From an uncultured Sulfitobacter sp. (lineage in GTDB: Bacteria; Pseudomonadota; Alphaproteobacteria; Rhodobacterales; Rhodobacteraceae), in assembly GCA_937928635.1 (NCBI GenBank), contig CALFWM010000044.1, positions 46,720-110,719 of the forward strand: a DNA stretch of 64,000 nt. The letters run 5' to 3'. This document shows, in pieces, positions 1 to 9,938 of the stretch. How positions within the stretch are numbered: position 1 is the stretch's first letter; every line of letters starts with the position of its first letter. The notes under the pieces were generated by a model. It saw only the letters and a program-made list of their open reading frames with translations. It was not told the origin of the DNA and did not search any database. The translations under genes and the position numbers were made by a program.

Positions 1-1
1 A

Positions 2-760
2 CTGCCCCGCGTTGGACAGGAAGTTGTCATTCAATTCGAGGAAGGAGACCCGGACCGCCCGATTTGCGTAGGCATGCTTTATAATGCGGACACGATGCCG
101 CCTTATGAATTGCCGGGCAATGCCACGCGGACCGGCACCAAAACCAACTCCTCCAAAGGCGGGGGCGGGTATAATGAGCTGATGTTTGAGGACAAGGCGG
201 GGGACGAACTGGTCCGCTTTATGGCGCAAAAGGACTTTGTGCAGAACACGCAGAACAGCGCGCATATCAAGGTCGGGTATGGCCATGGCAAAGATGTCAA
301 AGCCGCAGACGCGCAAGACAAGAAAAGCATGAAGCTGGAGGTGCAAAACCATCTGGATGAAATTGTCGAAACCGGTGATCATAGCTTTACCGTTCAGGAC
401 GGCAACCAGACAATTGTTGTCGAGAAAGATCAGGACATCAGCATCAACAAGAACGCCAAACTGACGGTAAAGGATGACTATGACATCAAGGTCAGCAGCG
501 GCAACATGACAACATCCGTGTCTTTGGGCAATATCAGCGTCAGTGCCGCGTCGGGCAAGATCGACATGAACGCCGCTCAGTCGATCACATTCAAATGTGG
601 GGGCAGCACCCTCAAGATGACCCCAGAAGGCATTGAAATCAAATCACCCATGGTCACAATCAAGGCCAACGTGTCCCTGTCCGCGGAAGGGGGTGCCAGT
701 GCAGAGCTTAAGTCAGGTGGCATGACCACCATCAAGGGCAGCATGGTCATGATCAACTGA
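2..760 (+). CDS. vgrG: Type VI secretion spike protein VgrG, C-terminal part (5' end outside window)
   Basis: The reading frame is open from the first bases of the window, so this is the C-terminal ~252 codons of a longer gene. The opening residues (PRVGQEVVIQFEEGDPDRP, then YNADTMPPYELPG) are the hallmark gp5-OB-fold stretch of VgrG. The rest is a repetitive, Gly/Ser/Thr-rich region with alternating hydrophobic residues, typical of the trimeric beta-helix needle. VgrG forms the tip of the T6SS tube and carries effectors or a PAAR cap. No extra C-terminal enzymatic domain is visible. It heads the T6SS run that follows, 15 nt before the next gene. Family assignment is firm; the missing 5' part cannot be assessed. 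Confidence 0.95.
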   Translation: MPRVGQEVVIQFEEGDPDRPICVGMLYNADTMPPYELPGNATRTGTKTNSSKGGGGYNELMFEDKAGDELVRFMAQKDFVQNTQNSAHIKVGYGHGKDVKAADAQDKKSMKLEVQNHLDEIVETGDHSFTVQDGNQTIVVEKDQDISINKNAKLTVKDDYDIKVSSGNMTTSVSLGNISVSAASGKIDMNAAQSITFKCGGSTLKMTPEGIEIKSPMVTIKANVSLSAEGGASAELKSGGMTTIKGSMVMIN

Positions 761-775
761 TGAAAGGGGTCGAAC

Positions 776-1384
776 ATGAATGAGAGATTTAGCGGCCTCA
801 AAAAGCTGTCAAAGCAGCCTGCGGTGCGTCTGTTGGCTATGGCTAATGCAAAGTTGACGGCCAAAACCGATTTGCCCGTCAGCGCCCCGGTGCCAGAGGT
901 GCTGGAGGCCCTCGCGCAGCAGGATGCCTTTGCCGATATGCTGCGCCTTCTGGCGGCGGCCCTGCCGGCGCGCGAACGCACCTGGTGGGCCTGTCTGGCA
1001 GCACGGGACGTGATTGAACCGCAGGTGGATCACCCCCCTTCGCTGACCCTTGCAGAAGCCTGGGTGCGGGGCCCCAAAGATGATCTGCGCGACAAGGCGC
1101 GCGCGGCGATGGATGCCGCCGATATTGATGATGAAACAACGCTTTGTGCGCTCTGTGTGGTCTATTTTGATGGCACCATGGGGCCCGGCGAACTGTCCAA
1201 AATGGCCGCGCCGCCAGGTGCCAGCGAAACCGCAGCGTTTGCCATGAACATCAAGGCGCTGGGGCAGGGCAACAGCATTCCCGAAACCGCGCAGGTTCTG
1301 ATTGAGCGCGCCTTGGATATTGCACGCGGGGGCAACGGGCAAATCCCGCTGCCCGGTACACAAACACAAGAGGATGTTGTCTGA
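776..1384 (+). CDS. T6SS-associated conserved protein of unknown function
   Basis: A 202-residue mostly alpha-helical soluble protein with no signal peptide or membrane segment, lying between vgrG and the PAAR gene. The centre reads like a helical-repeat adaptor (ERTWWACLAARDV; a second part with CALCVVYF). By position and character it may be one of the small VgrG-linked proteins found in Rhodobacterales T6SS loci (possibly the DUF6931 type, not verified), plausibly an adaptor or chaperone for spike loading. Its stop overlaps the PAAR start (TGATG), so the two are translationally coupled. Function unknown. Confidence 0.75.
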   Translation: MNERFSGLKKLSKQPAVRLLAMANAKLTAKTDLPVSAPVPEVLEALAQQDAFADMLRLLAAALPARERTWWACLAARDVIEPQVDHPPSLTLAEAWVRGPKDDLRDKARAAMDAADIDDETTLCALCVVYFDGTMGPGELSKMAAPPGASETAAFAMNIKALGQGNSIPETAQVLIERALDIARGGNGQIPLPGTQTQEDVV

Positions 1385-1677
1385 TGGGAACACCCTGTGC
1401 CCGCATCACAGATATGCATGTCTGCCCCATGGTGACGGGGGTTGTTCCCCATGTGGGGGGACCGATCCTGCCTCCGGGCTGCCCCACCGTGCTTGTTGGT
1501 AAACTCCCCTGTGCCCGTCTGGGGGATATGGCGACCTGCGTTGGTCCGCCTGATACAATCGTCAAAGGGTCCGCAACCGTTATGGTCGGCTCAATGCCCT
1601 GTGCGCGGATCGGAGATATGACGGCACATGGTGGAAACATCATTCTGGGCTGTTTTACTGTTTTGGTTGGTGGTTAA
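1384..1677 (+). CDS. PAAR-domain spike-tip protein
   Basis: A 97-residue protein made almost entirely of PAAR motifs. Repeated segments of the form PCARxxDMxxC/H...GG..I..G...V.VG....AR.GD occur three times (near residues 3-30, 39-66 and 67-97), which fits the pseudo-threefold conical zinc-binding PAAR fold. PAAR proteins sharpen the VgrG tip and can carry effectors; this one has no extension, so it is a bare cap. The ATG overlaps the preceding stop, and tagH starts 9 nt downstream. Confidence 0.93.
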   Translation: MGTPCARITDMHVCPMVTGVVPHVGGPILPPGCPTVLVGKLPCARLGDMATCVGPPDTIVKGSATVMVGSMPCARIGDMTAHGGNIILGCFTVLVGG

Positions 1678-1685
1678 GTTAACAC

Positions 1686-3089
1686 ATGAGCGTCACACTG
1701 CATTTTCAATCCACCGGCACCGTCCCCGGAAACGCGCAACCCTTTCGGATGCTGGGCGGTTCCATGACCATTGGGCGCACGGATGTGAATGATCTGGTGT
1801 TGCCCGACCCGGAAAAAGTGATTTCGGGGCGGCATTGCTCGATCGAGGATCAGGGCGGCAATGTGGTGGTGATTGATCTGTCCACCAATGGCACCTTTTT
1901 AAACTATGGCAAGCTGGCCTTGGGCAAGACGCCAACACCGCTGAACAATGGTGATATTCTCAGCATCGGGTCATATGAACTGATGGTCAAAATCGCACCG
2001 GATGAGGCCCGCACGCTGGCAGAGCCACTCCCGGAGGACCCGGTGGTCATGGGTGTGGCGGGGGATATCCCTGACCTTGATGAGGTGCTGGGAGAAAGCA
2101 GCGGCAGCAAGGTTGATTTTATTGATGAACTGCTGGGCGGGTCGGCCCAAGGCCCTGCCGCCGTGCAGCGCGATGAGCTGGGGGCAGACGGGATCATGGA
2201 ACCCTTGGGCGAAGAGCCCGGGTTTTTGAACCACCCGCCGGTGCCCGAAGACCCGGTACAATCCGAACACGGCTCCCCTCTGACAGAAAGCATCAACCTT
2301 GCCGGTGCCAGCCCAAGTGCCATTCCCGATGATTGGGATCTTGATCTGCCCGGCGCGCCAGAGGGTGACGTGATCCCCGAAGGGCCGTTTGGGGATGCAC
2401 CTGCGCCGATGTCTGCAATTGATGATGCACCTGACCCGGAGCCCGCAGCACCTACACCGCCTCCGCAGGAGCCCGCCGCGCCGTTGCCCGCCGCCACCGC
2501 TCAGGATACGGCCGCCGCACGCGCGTTTTTGACAGCATTTGGGGCCGAAGGACTGGATATTTCCGATGCTGACCTTTCGGAGACCATGGCGCGCCTTGGC
2601 GGGGTGATGAACACGCTTGTGGCCGGGGTGCGCTCCATCCTGATGACGCGCCAATCGATCAAATCGGAATTTCGCATCAACCAAACCGTGATCTCGGCGG
2701 GCGCAAACAACCCGCTGAAATTTTCCGTTTCCGTGGAGCAGGCCGTGGAGGCAATGGCGCGCCCGCAGACCAAGGGATATTTGCCCGCCGCAGAGGCCGC
2801 GCAAGAGGCGATGGATGACATTGCCGCCCATGAGGTCGCGATGATGACCGGGATGGAGGCTGCGCTCAAAGGGGTGCTCGCAGAGCTGGCGCCGACAAAA
2901 CTGTCAGAGCGGATAGATGCCGACAAGAGCTTTACCAGCCTGCTCAGTAATAAAAAGGCACGCTATTGGGACGTGTTTGAAACGCAGTTCGAGAAGATTT
3001 CCGATCAGGCCGAAAACGATTTTCATGACCTGTTCAGCAAGGCCTTTGCCGATGCCTATCAGGCGCAGTTGGAAAGGCTCAAGAAATGA
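1686..3089 (+). CDS. tagH: FHA-domain T6SS regulator TagH/Fha
   Basis: A 467-residue protein. An N-terminal FHA domain (about residues 5-105) shows the conserved IGR, SGRHC and STNGTFLN motifs that bind phosphothreonine. A long acidic, Pro/Ala-rich linker (about 110-285) follows, then a C-terminal helical domain of the TagH C-terminal type (about 285-467). In the P. aeruginosa paradigm Fha is phosphorylated by PpkA and dephosphorylated by PppA to switch T6SS assembly on and off; both enzymes are encoded nearby. It lies between the PAAR gene and tssK in the same operon. Confidence 0.92.
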   Translation: MSVTLHFQSTGTVPGNAQPFRMLGGSMTIGRTDVNDLVLPDPEKVISGRHCSIEDQGGNVVVIDLSTNGTFLNYGKLALGKTPTPLNNGDILSIGSYELMVKIAPDEARTLAEPLPEDPVVMGVAGDIPDLDEVLGESSGSKVDFIDELLGGSAQGPAAVQRDELGADGIMEPLGEEPGFLNHPPVPEDPVQSEHGSPLTESINLAGASPSAIPDDWDLDLPGAPEGDVIPEGPFGDAPAPMSAIDDAPDPEPAAPTPPPQEPAAPLPAATAQDTAAARAFLTAFGAEGLDISDADLSETMARLGGVMNTLVAGVRSILMTRQSIKSEFRINQTVISAGANNPLKFSVSVEQAVEAMARPQTKGYLPAAEAAQEAMDDIAAHEVAMMTGMEAALKGVLAELAPTKLSERIDADKSFTSLLSNKKARYWDVFETQFEKISDQAENDFHDLFSKAFADAYQAQLERLKK

Positions 3090-3107
3090 TAAGGAAAGTG
3101 ACCGCAT

Positions 3108-4448
3108 ATGTCGTGGGAAAGTAAGGTCCTGTGGACCGAAGGGTTGTTCCTGCAACCGCATCATTTTCAGCAGGCCGACCGCTATAGCGAGGCTTTGGTG
3201 GCCGGGCTGGCGCGGCGTGTGGCCCCCTATGCCTGGGGCGTGTCATCGCTGGAGGTTGATACAGAGGTGCTGAAGGTTGGTCAGTTTGCGATCAAATCCT
3301 GCGCCGGGTTGACCCAGGACGGCACCGTGTTTCGCGTGCCCGATGCCGAAGATCACCCGCCAGCACTCGATGTGCCGCTGGAGACCAAGGATTGCGTGGT
3401 GTACCTATCGGTGCCTCAACGCCGCCAGGGCGCGGCAGAGGCGGAAAGCACCGGCGCGGAGCTGTCCAACACCCGCTTTCGCATGGCAGAGCTTGAGGTC
3501 ACCGACACCGCAGGGTCCGGCAAAAAGGCGACGATGTTGACAGTGGGCAAACTGCGGCTGCAATTCGCGCTGGAGGTGGATGATCTGGCAGACCGGCTGG
3601 TCATCCCGATTGCGCGGATCATTGAGGTGCGCGCCGATCAGGAGGTGATCCTGGACAATGCCTTTGTGCCGTCCTGCCTTGATATCCGCGCGGCACCGCC
3701 GCTGATCGGTTTTGCGCAAGAACTGGAGGGGCTGCTGGCCCATCGCATGACCGCGCTGGCAGGCCGGATTGCGCAAAGCGGCACCACCAAAGGGGCCGCC
3801 GAGATACAGGATTTTCTGCTGCTGCAATCGGTCAACCGCCTGCTGCCCGTGGTGCGCCACATGTTAAGCATCGAAAACCTGCATCCGGTGCAGTTTTACC
3901 GCGACTGTGTGGGGCTGGCGGGCGAGCTCTCGACCTTTATGGCCCCGGCCAAACACCCGCCCGAATTTCCGCCCTATCAGCATCATGATCTGACGGCGAC
4001 CTTTGCCACCGTGATCCGCCTGCTGCGGCAATATTTGTCATCTGTGCTGGAACAGACTGCGGTGTCGATCCCGCTTGATCCGCGCAAATACGGGATATCC
4101 GTGGGGGTGATTGCGGACCGCAAACTGATCTCGACCGCAGGTTTTGTGCTGGCGGTCAGCGCGGATGTGCCTGCCGAAAACATCCGCCGCCATTTTGGCG
4201 GGCAGGCCAAGGTCGGCTCAGTGGAGGAAATCCGCCAGCTGGTCAACTCCGCCTTGCCAGGTATCCCGATGCACCCGATGCCCGTGGCCCCGCGCCAAAT
4301 CCCCTATAGTGCAAATGTGGTGTACTTTCAGCTGGACAGTGACAGCCCGATCTGGGGCAAGATGACCACCTCTGGCGGCGTTGCAGTGCATGTTGCGGGG
4401 GATTATCCCGGCTTGCAGATGGAGCTTTGGGCGATCCGTCATGGGTGA
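3108..4448 (+). CDS. tssK: T6SS baseplate protein TssK
   Basis: 446 residues, the usual TssK length. The N-terminus carries the diagnostic stretch around WTEGLFLQPHHFQQADRY. TssK is the trimeric baseplate component that links the TssF/TssG wedge to the TssJLM membrane complex through its C-terminal domain. The remaining sequence (shell and head domains) is collinear with the family and shows no truncation. It starts 18 nt after tagH with an upstream AAGGAAAG ribosome-binding site, and is followed 21 nt later by tssL. Confidence 0.96.
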   Translation: MSWESKVLWTEGLFLQPHHFQQADRYSEALVAGLARRVAPYAWGVSSLEVDTEVLKVGQFAIKSCAGLTQDGTVFRVPDAEDHPPALDVPLETKDCVVYLSVPQRRQGAAEAESTGAELSNTRFRMAELEVTDTAGSGKKATMLTVGKLRLQFALEVDDLADRLVIPIARIIEVRADQEVILDNAFVPSCLDIRAAPPLIGFAQELEGLLAHRMTALAGRIAQSGTTKGAAEIQDFLLLQSVNRLLPVVRHMLSIENLHPVQFYRDCVGLAGELSTFMAPAKHPPEFPPYQHHDLTATFATVIRLLRQYLSSVLEQTAVSIPLDPRKYGISVGVIADRKLISTAGFVLAVSADVPAENIRRHFGGQAKVGSVEEIRQLVNSALPGIPMHPMPVAPRQIPYSANVVYFQLDSDSPIWGKMTTSGGVAVHVAGDYPGLQMELWAIRHG

Positions 4449-4469
4449 TTTTTTGGACAGGGAAGGCTG

Positions 4470-5834
4470 ATGTCAGACGCGGATGATCCATTTGCGGAAC
4501 CGGATGATACCGACCGCACCGTGATCCGCCCCAATCCCGGGGGCAGGCGGCCTGCGGCCACGCCCGCATCCCTTGCGCCGCCTGTCGCGACAGCGCCCAC
4601 GCCGGAGGCACCAACCGCCACAGGTGATGCGGCTGTTGCGGCATCGCTGACGGGGCAAAATCCGCTGAATGCCGCCGCAGCCCCTCTGTTTTCGCTGGTC
4701 AGCCGCATCCGCAACCGTGCCCAACATCCTGACCCGGATGCCCTGCGGCGTTCGGTTGTGGCAGAGGTGCGCGCGTTTGAGGCACGGGCCCTGCAAGACA
4801 AGGTTGACCCCGCCGCGATCAAGGTTGCGCGCTATGCGATCTGTGCAACCATTGATGACGTGGTGCTGAACACGCCCTGGGGTGGAGCCAGCCAGTGGTC
4901 ACAGCAAAGCATGGTGGCGACCTTTCACCGTGAAACGGTTGGCGGGGATCGGTTTTATGACCTGCTGGCGCGTCTTGAAAAAGACCCGTCAAACAACATC
5001 GACATGCTGGAGTTTCTGCACATGTGTCTGTCGCTGGGGTTTGAGGGGCGCCTGCGCGTCTCGCAGGACGGGCGTGACAAACACAATGACATCCGCGCCG
5101 GGCTTGCCCGCCTGATCCGCACACAGCGCGGTGATCTGGACCGCAGCCTGTCGCCCCATTGGATGGGCATGGATGTGCCCCACCGCGCGCTGTCAGCATG
5201 GAAACCATTTTGGATTTCGGTGGGCGCCGTGGCCGCGATGCTGGCGGGCGGGTTTGTCACGCTGTCCTATCTGCTTAACAGCCAGACCCAGAATGTGATT
5301 GGCCAGCTTAGCGTGCTGGACCCCGGCGGTGTTGCCACGCTGGAGCGGCGCGCCCCCCCCGTGGCCCCGCCGCCACCAAGCAATGATACCTTGCTCAAAC
5401 AGGTGAAAGAGTTTCTGAAGCCTGAGATCGACGAAGGGTTGGTGACCGTCCTCACAGATGCCAACGCGATCACCATCCGCATTGCGGGCAATGGCATGTT
5501 CCGCTCCGCCTCTGACGCGCTGGTGCCCAGCTTCAAGAAACCGCTGGATCGTGTGGCGACAGCCCTGTTGGAAACCAAGGGGCCGATCATCATTGCCGGT
5601 CATTCCGACAGCTCCCCCATCAGCAGCCGCCGGTTCAAATCAAACATGGCCCTGTCGCTGGCACGTGCCGAAACCGTGCGCGACACGGTGACCCCGGTGT
5701 TTGCCGCACAGGCAAGTAGGCTCAAGGCCGAAGGGCGCTCTGATGTGGAGCCCATCGCCAGCAACAAAACCCGCGAGGGGCGCGCCAAAAACCGGCGTAT
5801 TGAGATTGTGCTGGTGCGTGAGGAGCAGACATGA
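4470..5834 (+). CDS. tssL: T6SS membrane complex protein TssL with C-terminal OmpA domain
   Basis: 454 residues. A Pro/Ala-rich N-terminal tail (1-60) is followed by the cytoplasmic DotU/IcmH-type helical domain (about 65-240, including YAICATIDDVVLNTPWGG). One transmembrane helix lies near 248-270, and a periplasmic OmpA-like peptidoglycan-binding domain covers about 325-450 (GHSDSSP, NRRIEIVL). This is the 'extended' TssL that anchors itself to the cell wall without a separate TagL. The stop overlaps the tssM start by 4 nt (ATGA), indicating coupling with its partner. Confidence 0.95.
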   Translation: MSDADDPFAEPDDTDRTVIRPNPGGRRPAATPASLAPPVATAPTPEAPTATGDAAVAASLTGQNPLNAAAAPLFSLVSRIRNRAQHPDPDALRRSVVAEVRAFEARALQDKVDPAAIKVARYAICATIDDVVLNTPWGGASQWSQQSMVATFHRETVGGDRFYDLLARLEKDPSNNIDMLEFLHMCLSLGFEGRLRVSQDGRDKHNDIRAGLARLIRTQRGDLDRSLSPHWMGMDVPHRALSAWKPFWISVGAVAAMLAGGFVTLSYLLNSQTQNVIGQLSVLDPGGVATLERRAPPVAPPPPSNDTLLKQVKEFLKPEIDEGLVTVLTDANAITIRIAGNGMFRSASDALVPSFKKPLDRVATALLETKGPIIIAGHSDSSPISSRRFKSNMALSLARAETVRDTVTPVFAAQASRLKAEGRSDVEPIASNKTREGRAKNRRIEIVLVREEQT

Positions 5835-8800
5835 GGGTGCTACGCGCGATCTTTTCCGGCATTGGCATCACTATCATGGTGGCGCTGGCACTGTCTGCTT
5901 TGCTGTGGTTTCTGGGCGCGTTTCTGGCGCTGGGGGACTGGCACCCGTTTGAAACCCTGATGGGCGCATTGGTGGGGCTGGCGATCTTGTGGATCATCGC
6001 CTTGCTGGTCATCCTGATCTTGTTGCTGACGGTCAAGAAAAAGGACGAAACCCTCACCGAAGACATTGTCACTATGGCCGAACCTGTGGATGTCGAGGAT
6101 GAGATCGTCTCCGAAGAACTGGGAGAGATGCGCGACAAGCTGAAATCCGCAATGCTCAAACTGCGCCGCTCGAAATCCGGACGCACGCATCTTTACCAAC
6201 TGCCCTGGTACATCATCATTGGCCCGCCGGGTGCGGGTAAAACCACGGCGATTGTGAATTCCGGCCTGCAATTCCCGCTGGCCGAAGACGGCGATGCGCA
6301 GGCCATTGGCGGCGTGGGGGGCACGCGCAACTGCGACTGGTGGTTCACCGATGATGCGGTGCTGGTGGATACCGCCGGGCGCTACACCACGCAGGAAAGT
6401 GATGCGGAGGCGGACAATGCCGCATGGCTCGGCTTTCTTGGCTTGCTCAAGAAACACCGCAAGCGCCAGCCGATCAACGGTGCAATTGTGGCGATCAGCC
6501 TGAGCGATCTGTCGATGCAGGATGAAACCACCCAAGCCGGGCACGCTACCGCCGTGCGCCGGCGTCTGCACGAATTGCGCGAAAAACTTGGGGTGCACTT
6601 CCCGGTTTATATCCTGTTCACCAAGGCGGACCTGATCGCCGGGTTCTCAGAGTTCTTTGATGATCTGCAAAAGGAAGAGCGCGCGCAGGTCTGGGGCTTT
6701 ACCCTGCCATTTTCCAAGAAAGGCACCAAGGGCCGCGTGCTGGACGCGTTTAACAGTGAGTTTGATCTGTTGATTGACCAGCTGAATGGCCAATTGCTCG
6801 AAAAAGTGCAGGGGGAGGTCGACCCAGCGCGCCGCTCCATGCTGGCGACCTTCCCATCACAGGTGGCCTCTGTGCGCGGTGTTGCGCATGATTTTCTGGC
6901 CGCGCTCTTTCAGGACAACAAATATGAACATCGCCAAATGCTGCGCGGTGTTTATTTTACCTCCGGCACGCAGGAAGGCACGCCAATTGACCGTTTGATG
7001 ATGGGCATGGCGCGCACCTTTGGCATTGGACGTCAGGCAATCGGATCAGGGCGCGGCACGGGGCGGTCGTTTTTCCTGACCCAGCTGTTTCAGGACGTGA
7101 TTTTCCGCGAGGCTGGTTTGGTCAGCGCGGATGACAAAGTGGAGCGTCGATACCGCTGGACCAAACGCGCCGCTTTCGCCGGGGTTGCCTTGGCGGCGGT
7201 GGGCATGGCTTGGGTCTGGGGGCAAAGCTATCTCGGCAACAAGGCGCTGCTGCAAACCACCGAACAAAGCATCGAAACCTACCGCGAGGAGGCCGCGCTG
7301 ATCGCCCCCAGCCCGGTAGGGGACACGGATTTTCTGTCGATTGTGCCCGCATTGAACCGCCTGCGTGATCTGGCCAACCCGCAATTGGCCAGCGTGGACC
7401 CCTCAGCGGGGCTGGGCTGGGGGCTGTACCAAGGCAAGGAACTGGCCAATCAGGAAAAACTGACTTACCGCTCTGCGCTCAACACGCATTTTTTGCCCCG
7501 GCTTTTGTTGCGTCTGGAAAACCAGATGCAAAGCAATATCAACAATGCAGATGTGCTTTATGAAACGCTCAAGGTCTATCTGACATTGGGGCAGGTGGGG
7601 CCGCTGAACCCCGAGTTGGTCAGCAACTGGATGGCAGAAGACTGGGCCGCCGCCTTTCCCGATATCAGCCGCGAGACTTTGCGTGGCGACCTGACAGGGC
7701 ATCTGGATGTGCTTATGTCCGCCCCGATGCAGCCCATCGCGCTGAACAATGATCTGGTGGAAGCGGTGCAAAAGGTGCTGACCCAACTGCCACTGGCCGA
7801 ACGGGTTTACAACGGCATCATCAATTCGCCCGTCGCCACCAATCTGCCCGAATGGCGGCTGACGGACGTGGGCGGGCCGGCGGTGGCGCGCGTCTTTAGC
7901 CGGTCTTCGGGTAAGGGGCTGAACGATGGGATCCCCGGCATTTACACCTATGCGGGTTTTCACGATGTTTTCTTGGAAGAGGCCTTGACGGTTGCCGCGC
8001 GCATTCAGCGCGAAAGCTGGATTTTGGGCGAGGCGGGCGCGCAGGAGCAATCGGAAGGTGCGCTGGTCAAGCTCAGCCGCGATGTGCTGGGGCTTTATTA
8101 CGATGATTTTGTGCTGGCTTATGACACCCTGCTGGGGGATGTGGACATCATCCCGATGAACGATCTGCTCTCCGCCGTGGAGGTCACCAATGTGCTGTCG
8201 GGCGCGACCTCTCCCATCCTGAACGTGCTCAACGCCGTGGCACAGGAAACCCGGCTGGCGGAGCAACGTGAGGTGGGCGCACAGGCGGCGACGGCGGGCC
8301 TTGCCGATCCCGGCAGCCGCGTGTTGCGCACGCGTCTGTCCCCCAAAAGCCGTCTGTTTCTGGAAGCGATGATGAAGGCGCAGGCCGCGCAAACGGGCCG
8401 CGAACCTGCACCGCCGGGGACGTTTGTGGAGAAACACTTTGCCTGGCTGCATCTTCTGAGCACGCAACAGGACAACCAGCCTTCCCAGCTGGACGGCCTG
8501 ATTGATCTGCTGAAAGAGGTCTATCAGGAGTTGAGCAATCTGAACTTCGCAGGTGGCGTCGGCAATCCGCAGGACAATTCCACCGCCTTGCCGCGTTTTC
8601 AGGCGGAAGTGGGCCGGATCGAGGAAGGGCCGCTCAAACGCTGGGCCAGCCAGATTACGGTGGGGTCTAGCGGCGTTGCCACTGAGGGCACGCGGGCAGG
8701 CATCAACACGCGCTGGCAGCAAAGCGTGCTGCCGATGTGCGAACGCGTGACCACCAACACCTATCCATTCAAACGCCGCGCCTCTGCGGACGCTCCGTTG

Positions 8801-9397
8801 CAGGAATTTGCGGAGCTGTTTCGCCCTGACGGACAGATGGACAGCTTTTTCAAACAGAACCTCGCGAAATTTGTCGATCAGACCAAACGGCCCTGGTCAT
8901 TCAAGACGGTGAACAACACCGATCTGGGCATTTCCCCGGCTGTGCTGAAGCAGTTTGAAAACGCGGCCCTGATCCGGGATGCGTTTTTTGCAGGCTCCCT
9001 TGCGATGGCGGTGAATTTCCAGATCACGCCAGAGGCGCTGGACCCGAAAGCGCGCGGTATCTTGCTGGAAATCGACGGCCAACAGGTTGAATTTCGTCAC
9101 CGCGACGGCACACCGCGCCCCTTTGCCATACGTTGGCCCGGGGCCGTGGGGGCGACGCGGGTGATGTTCACGCCGGAAAAACGCAATTCGGAATCCGCAA
9201 TCACCCACAACGGCAGCTGGGCGTGGTTCCGCATGCTGGACGCCGCTGAGGTGCGCAACACCAACGCACCCGACCGCAAGCGGGTGATTTTTAACATCGG
9301 TGGGCGGATCGCGATTTTCCAGATGCAATCCGGCTCCACCCTCAACCCCTTCACGCTAAAGGCCTTGGGTGCCTTTAGCTGTCCCAAGTCGTTCTGA
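5831..9397 (+). CDS. tssM: T6SS membrane complex protein TssM (IcmF)
   Basis: 1188 residues, normal for TssM. Two N-terminal transmembrane helices (about 11-33 and 43-67) flank a short loop. The cytoplasmic domain has an intact Walker A motif (GPPGAGKTT, residues 131-139), followed by DTAGRYTTQ as a Walker-B/switch-like segment. A third membrane helix lies near 445-467, then the long periplasmic IcmF/DUF1215 and C-terminal beta domains. TssM spans the inner membrane, binds TssL and reaches the outer-membrane lipoprotein TssJ. The Walker A is intact, unlike in some TssM proteins. The 3' end overlaps tagF. Confidence 0.97.
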   Translation: MRVLRAIFSGIGITIMVALALSALLWFLGAFLALGDWHPFETLMGALVGLAILWIIALLVILILLLTVKKKDETLTEDIVTMAEPVDVEDEIVSEELGEMRDKLKSAMLKLRRSKSGRTHLYQLPWYIIIGPPGAGKTTAIVNSGLQFPLAEDGDAQAIGGVGGTRNCDWWFTDDAVLVDTAGRYTTQESDAEADNAAWLGFLGLLKKHRKRQPINGAIVAISLSDLSMQDETTQAGHATAVRRRLHELREKLGVHFPVYILFTKADLIAGFSEFFDDLQKEERAQVWGFTLPFSKKGTKGRVLDAFNSEFDLLIDQLNGQLLEKVQGEVDPARRSMLATFPSQVASVRGVAHDFLAALFQDNKYEHRQMLRGVYFTSGTQEGTPIDRLMMGMARTFGIGRQAIGSGRGTGRSFFLTQLFQDVIFREAGLVSADDKVERRYRWTKRAAFAGVALAAVGMAWVWGQSYLGNKALLQTTEQSIETYREEAALIAPSPVGDTDFLSIVPALNRLRDLANPQLASVDPSAGLGWGLYQGKELANQEKLTYRSALNTHFLPRLLLRLENQMQSNINNADVLYETLKVYLTLGQVGPLNPELVSNWMAEDWAAAFPDISRETLRGDLTGHLDVLMSAPMQPIALNNDLVEAVQKVLTQLPLAERVYNGIINSPVATNLPEWRLTDVGGPAVARVFSRSSGKGLNDGIPGIYTYAGFHDVFLEEALTVAARIQRESWILGEAGAQEQSEGALVKLSRDVLGLYYDDFVLAYDTLLGDVDIIPMNDLLSAVEVTNVLSGATSPILNVLNAVAQETRLAEQREVGAQAATAGLADPGSRVLRTRLSPKSRLFLEAMMKAQAAQTGREPAPPGTFVEKHFAWLHLLSTQQDNQPSQLDGLIDLLKEVYQELSNLNFAGGVGNPQDNSTALPRFQAEVGRIEEGPLKRWASQITVGSSGVATEGTRAGINTRWQQSVLPMCERVTTNTYPFKRRASADAPLQEFAELFRPDGQMDSFFKQNLAKFVDQTKRPWSFKTVNNTDLGISPAVLKQFENAALIRDAFFAGSLAMAVNFQITPEALDPKARGILLEIDGQQVEFRHRDGTPRPFAIRWPGAVGATRVMFTPEKRNSESAITHNGSWAWFRMLDAAEVRNTNAPDRKRVIFNIGGRIAIFQMQSGSTLNPFTLKALGAFSCPKSF

Positions 9398-9938
9398 TTT
9401 GGCGGTGGTGGGCGCATACGGCAAAATGCCCTGTCTGGGGGATTTCTTCCGCATCCGTTTGCCGCGCAGCTTTTGTGCGCCCTGGGATCAGTGGTTGCAA
9501 AACGTGCTGAGCAGCAATCGTGCAGCCCTGGGCGACAGGTGGGAAGGGTGCTATATGTCTGCGCCGATCTGGCGGTTTACGCTTGCGCCGGGGCTGGCCG
9601 GGCCAGATGCCGTGGCGGGCGTGCTGATGCCTTCGGTTGATAAGGTTGGCCGCAGCTTTCCCCTGACATTGGCGCGGGTGGGGGCTGGAGGCATGCCGGA
9701 TGTGGGCGCGCTGGAAGATATCGCCCTTGCGGCCCTGGAAGACGACATGACCAAAGACCGATTGGACCAGATGCTGGGCGCGCTTGCGCCGTCAAACGCG
9801 CCTGCCACCCCAACACGAGGGGCCGAATGGTGTGCCGTTTTGGCCAACCAAACTATGCGCTTCACAACATCTGCCTTGCCCACGGGGCAGAACGCCTTGC
9901 GCCTGTTTGATCTTGACGCAACGCCGGTGCGCGCATGA
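9369..9938 (+). CDS. tagF: T6SS-associated protein TagF (ImpM/SciT)
   Basis: 189 residues. The N-terminal signature GAYGKMPCLGDFFRIRLP and the following WDQWLQ match the TagF/DUF2094 family, a post-translational repressor of T6SS assembly in P. aeruginosa that acts by binding Fha. The longest start is GTG at 9369, inside the tssM 3' end; GTG codons at 9405 or 9408, just after the tssM stop, would also give a typical TagF N-terminus, so the start is uncertain by about 12 residues. The stop overlaps pppA by 4 nt (ATGA). Confidence 0.9.
   Translation: MPLAVPSRSDLAVVGAYGKMPCLGDFFRIRLPRSFCAPWDQWLQNVLSSNRAALGDRWEGCYMSAPIWRFTLAPGLAGPDAVAGVLMPSVDKVGRSFPLTLARVGAGGMPDVGALEDIALAALEDDMTKDRLDQMLGALAPSNAPATPTRGAEWCAVLANQTMRFTTSALPTGQNALRLFDLDATPVRA

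Noticed and set aside
7403..8722. A 439-codon open frame on the minus strand opposite tssM
   Set aside because: It is fully antisense to a well-conserved gene; long antisense frames are common in GC-rich DNA and the translation is Arg/His-rich without any family character.
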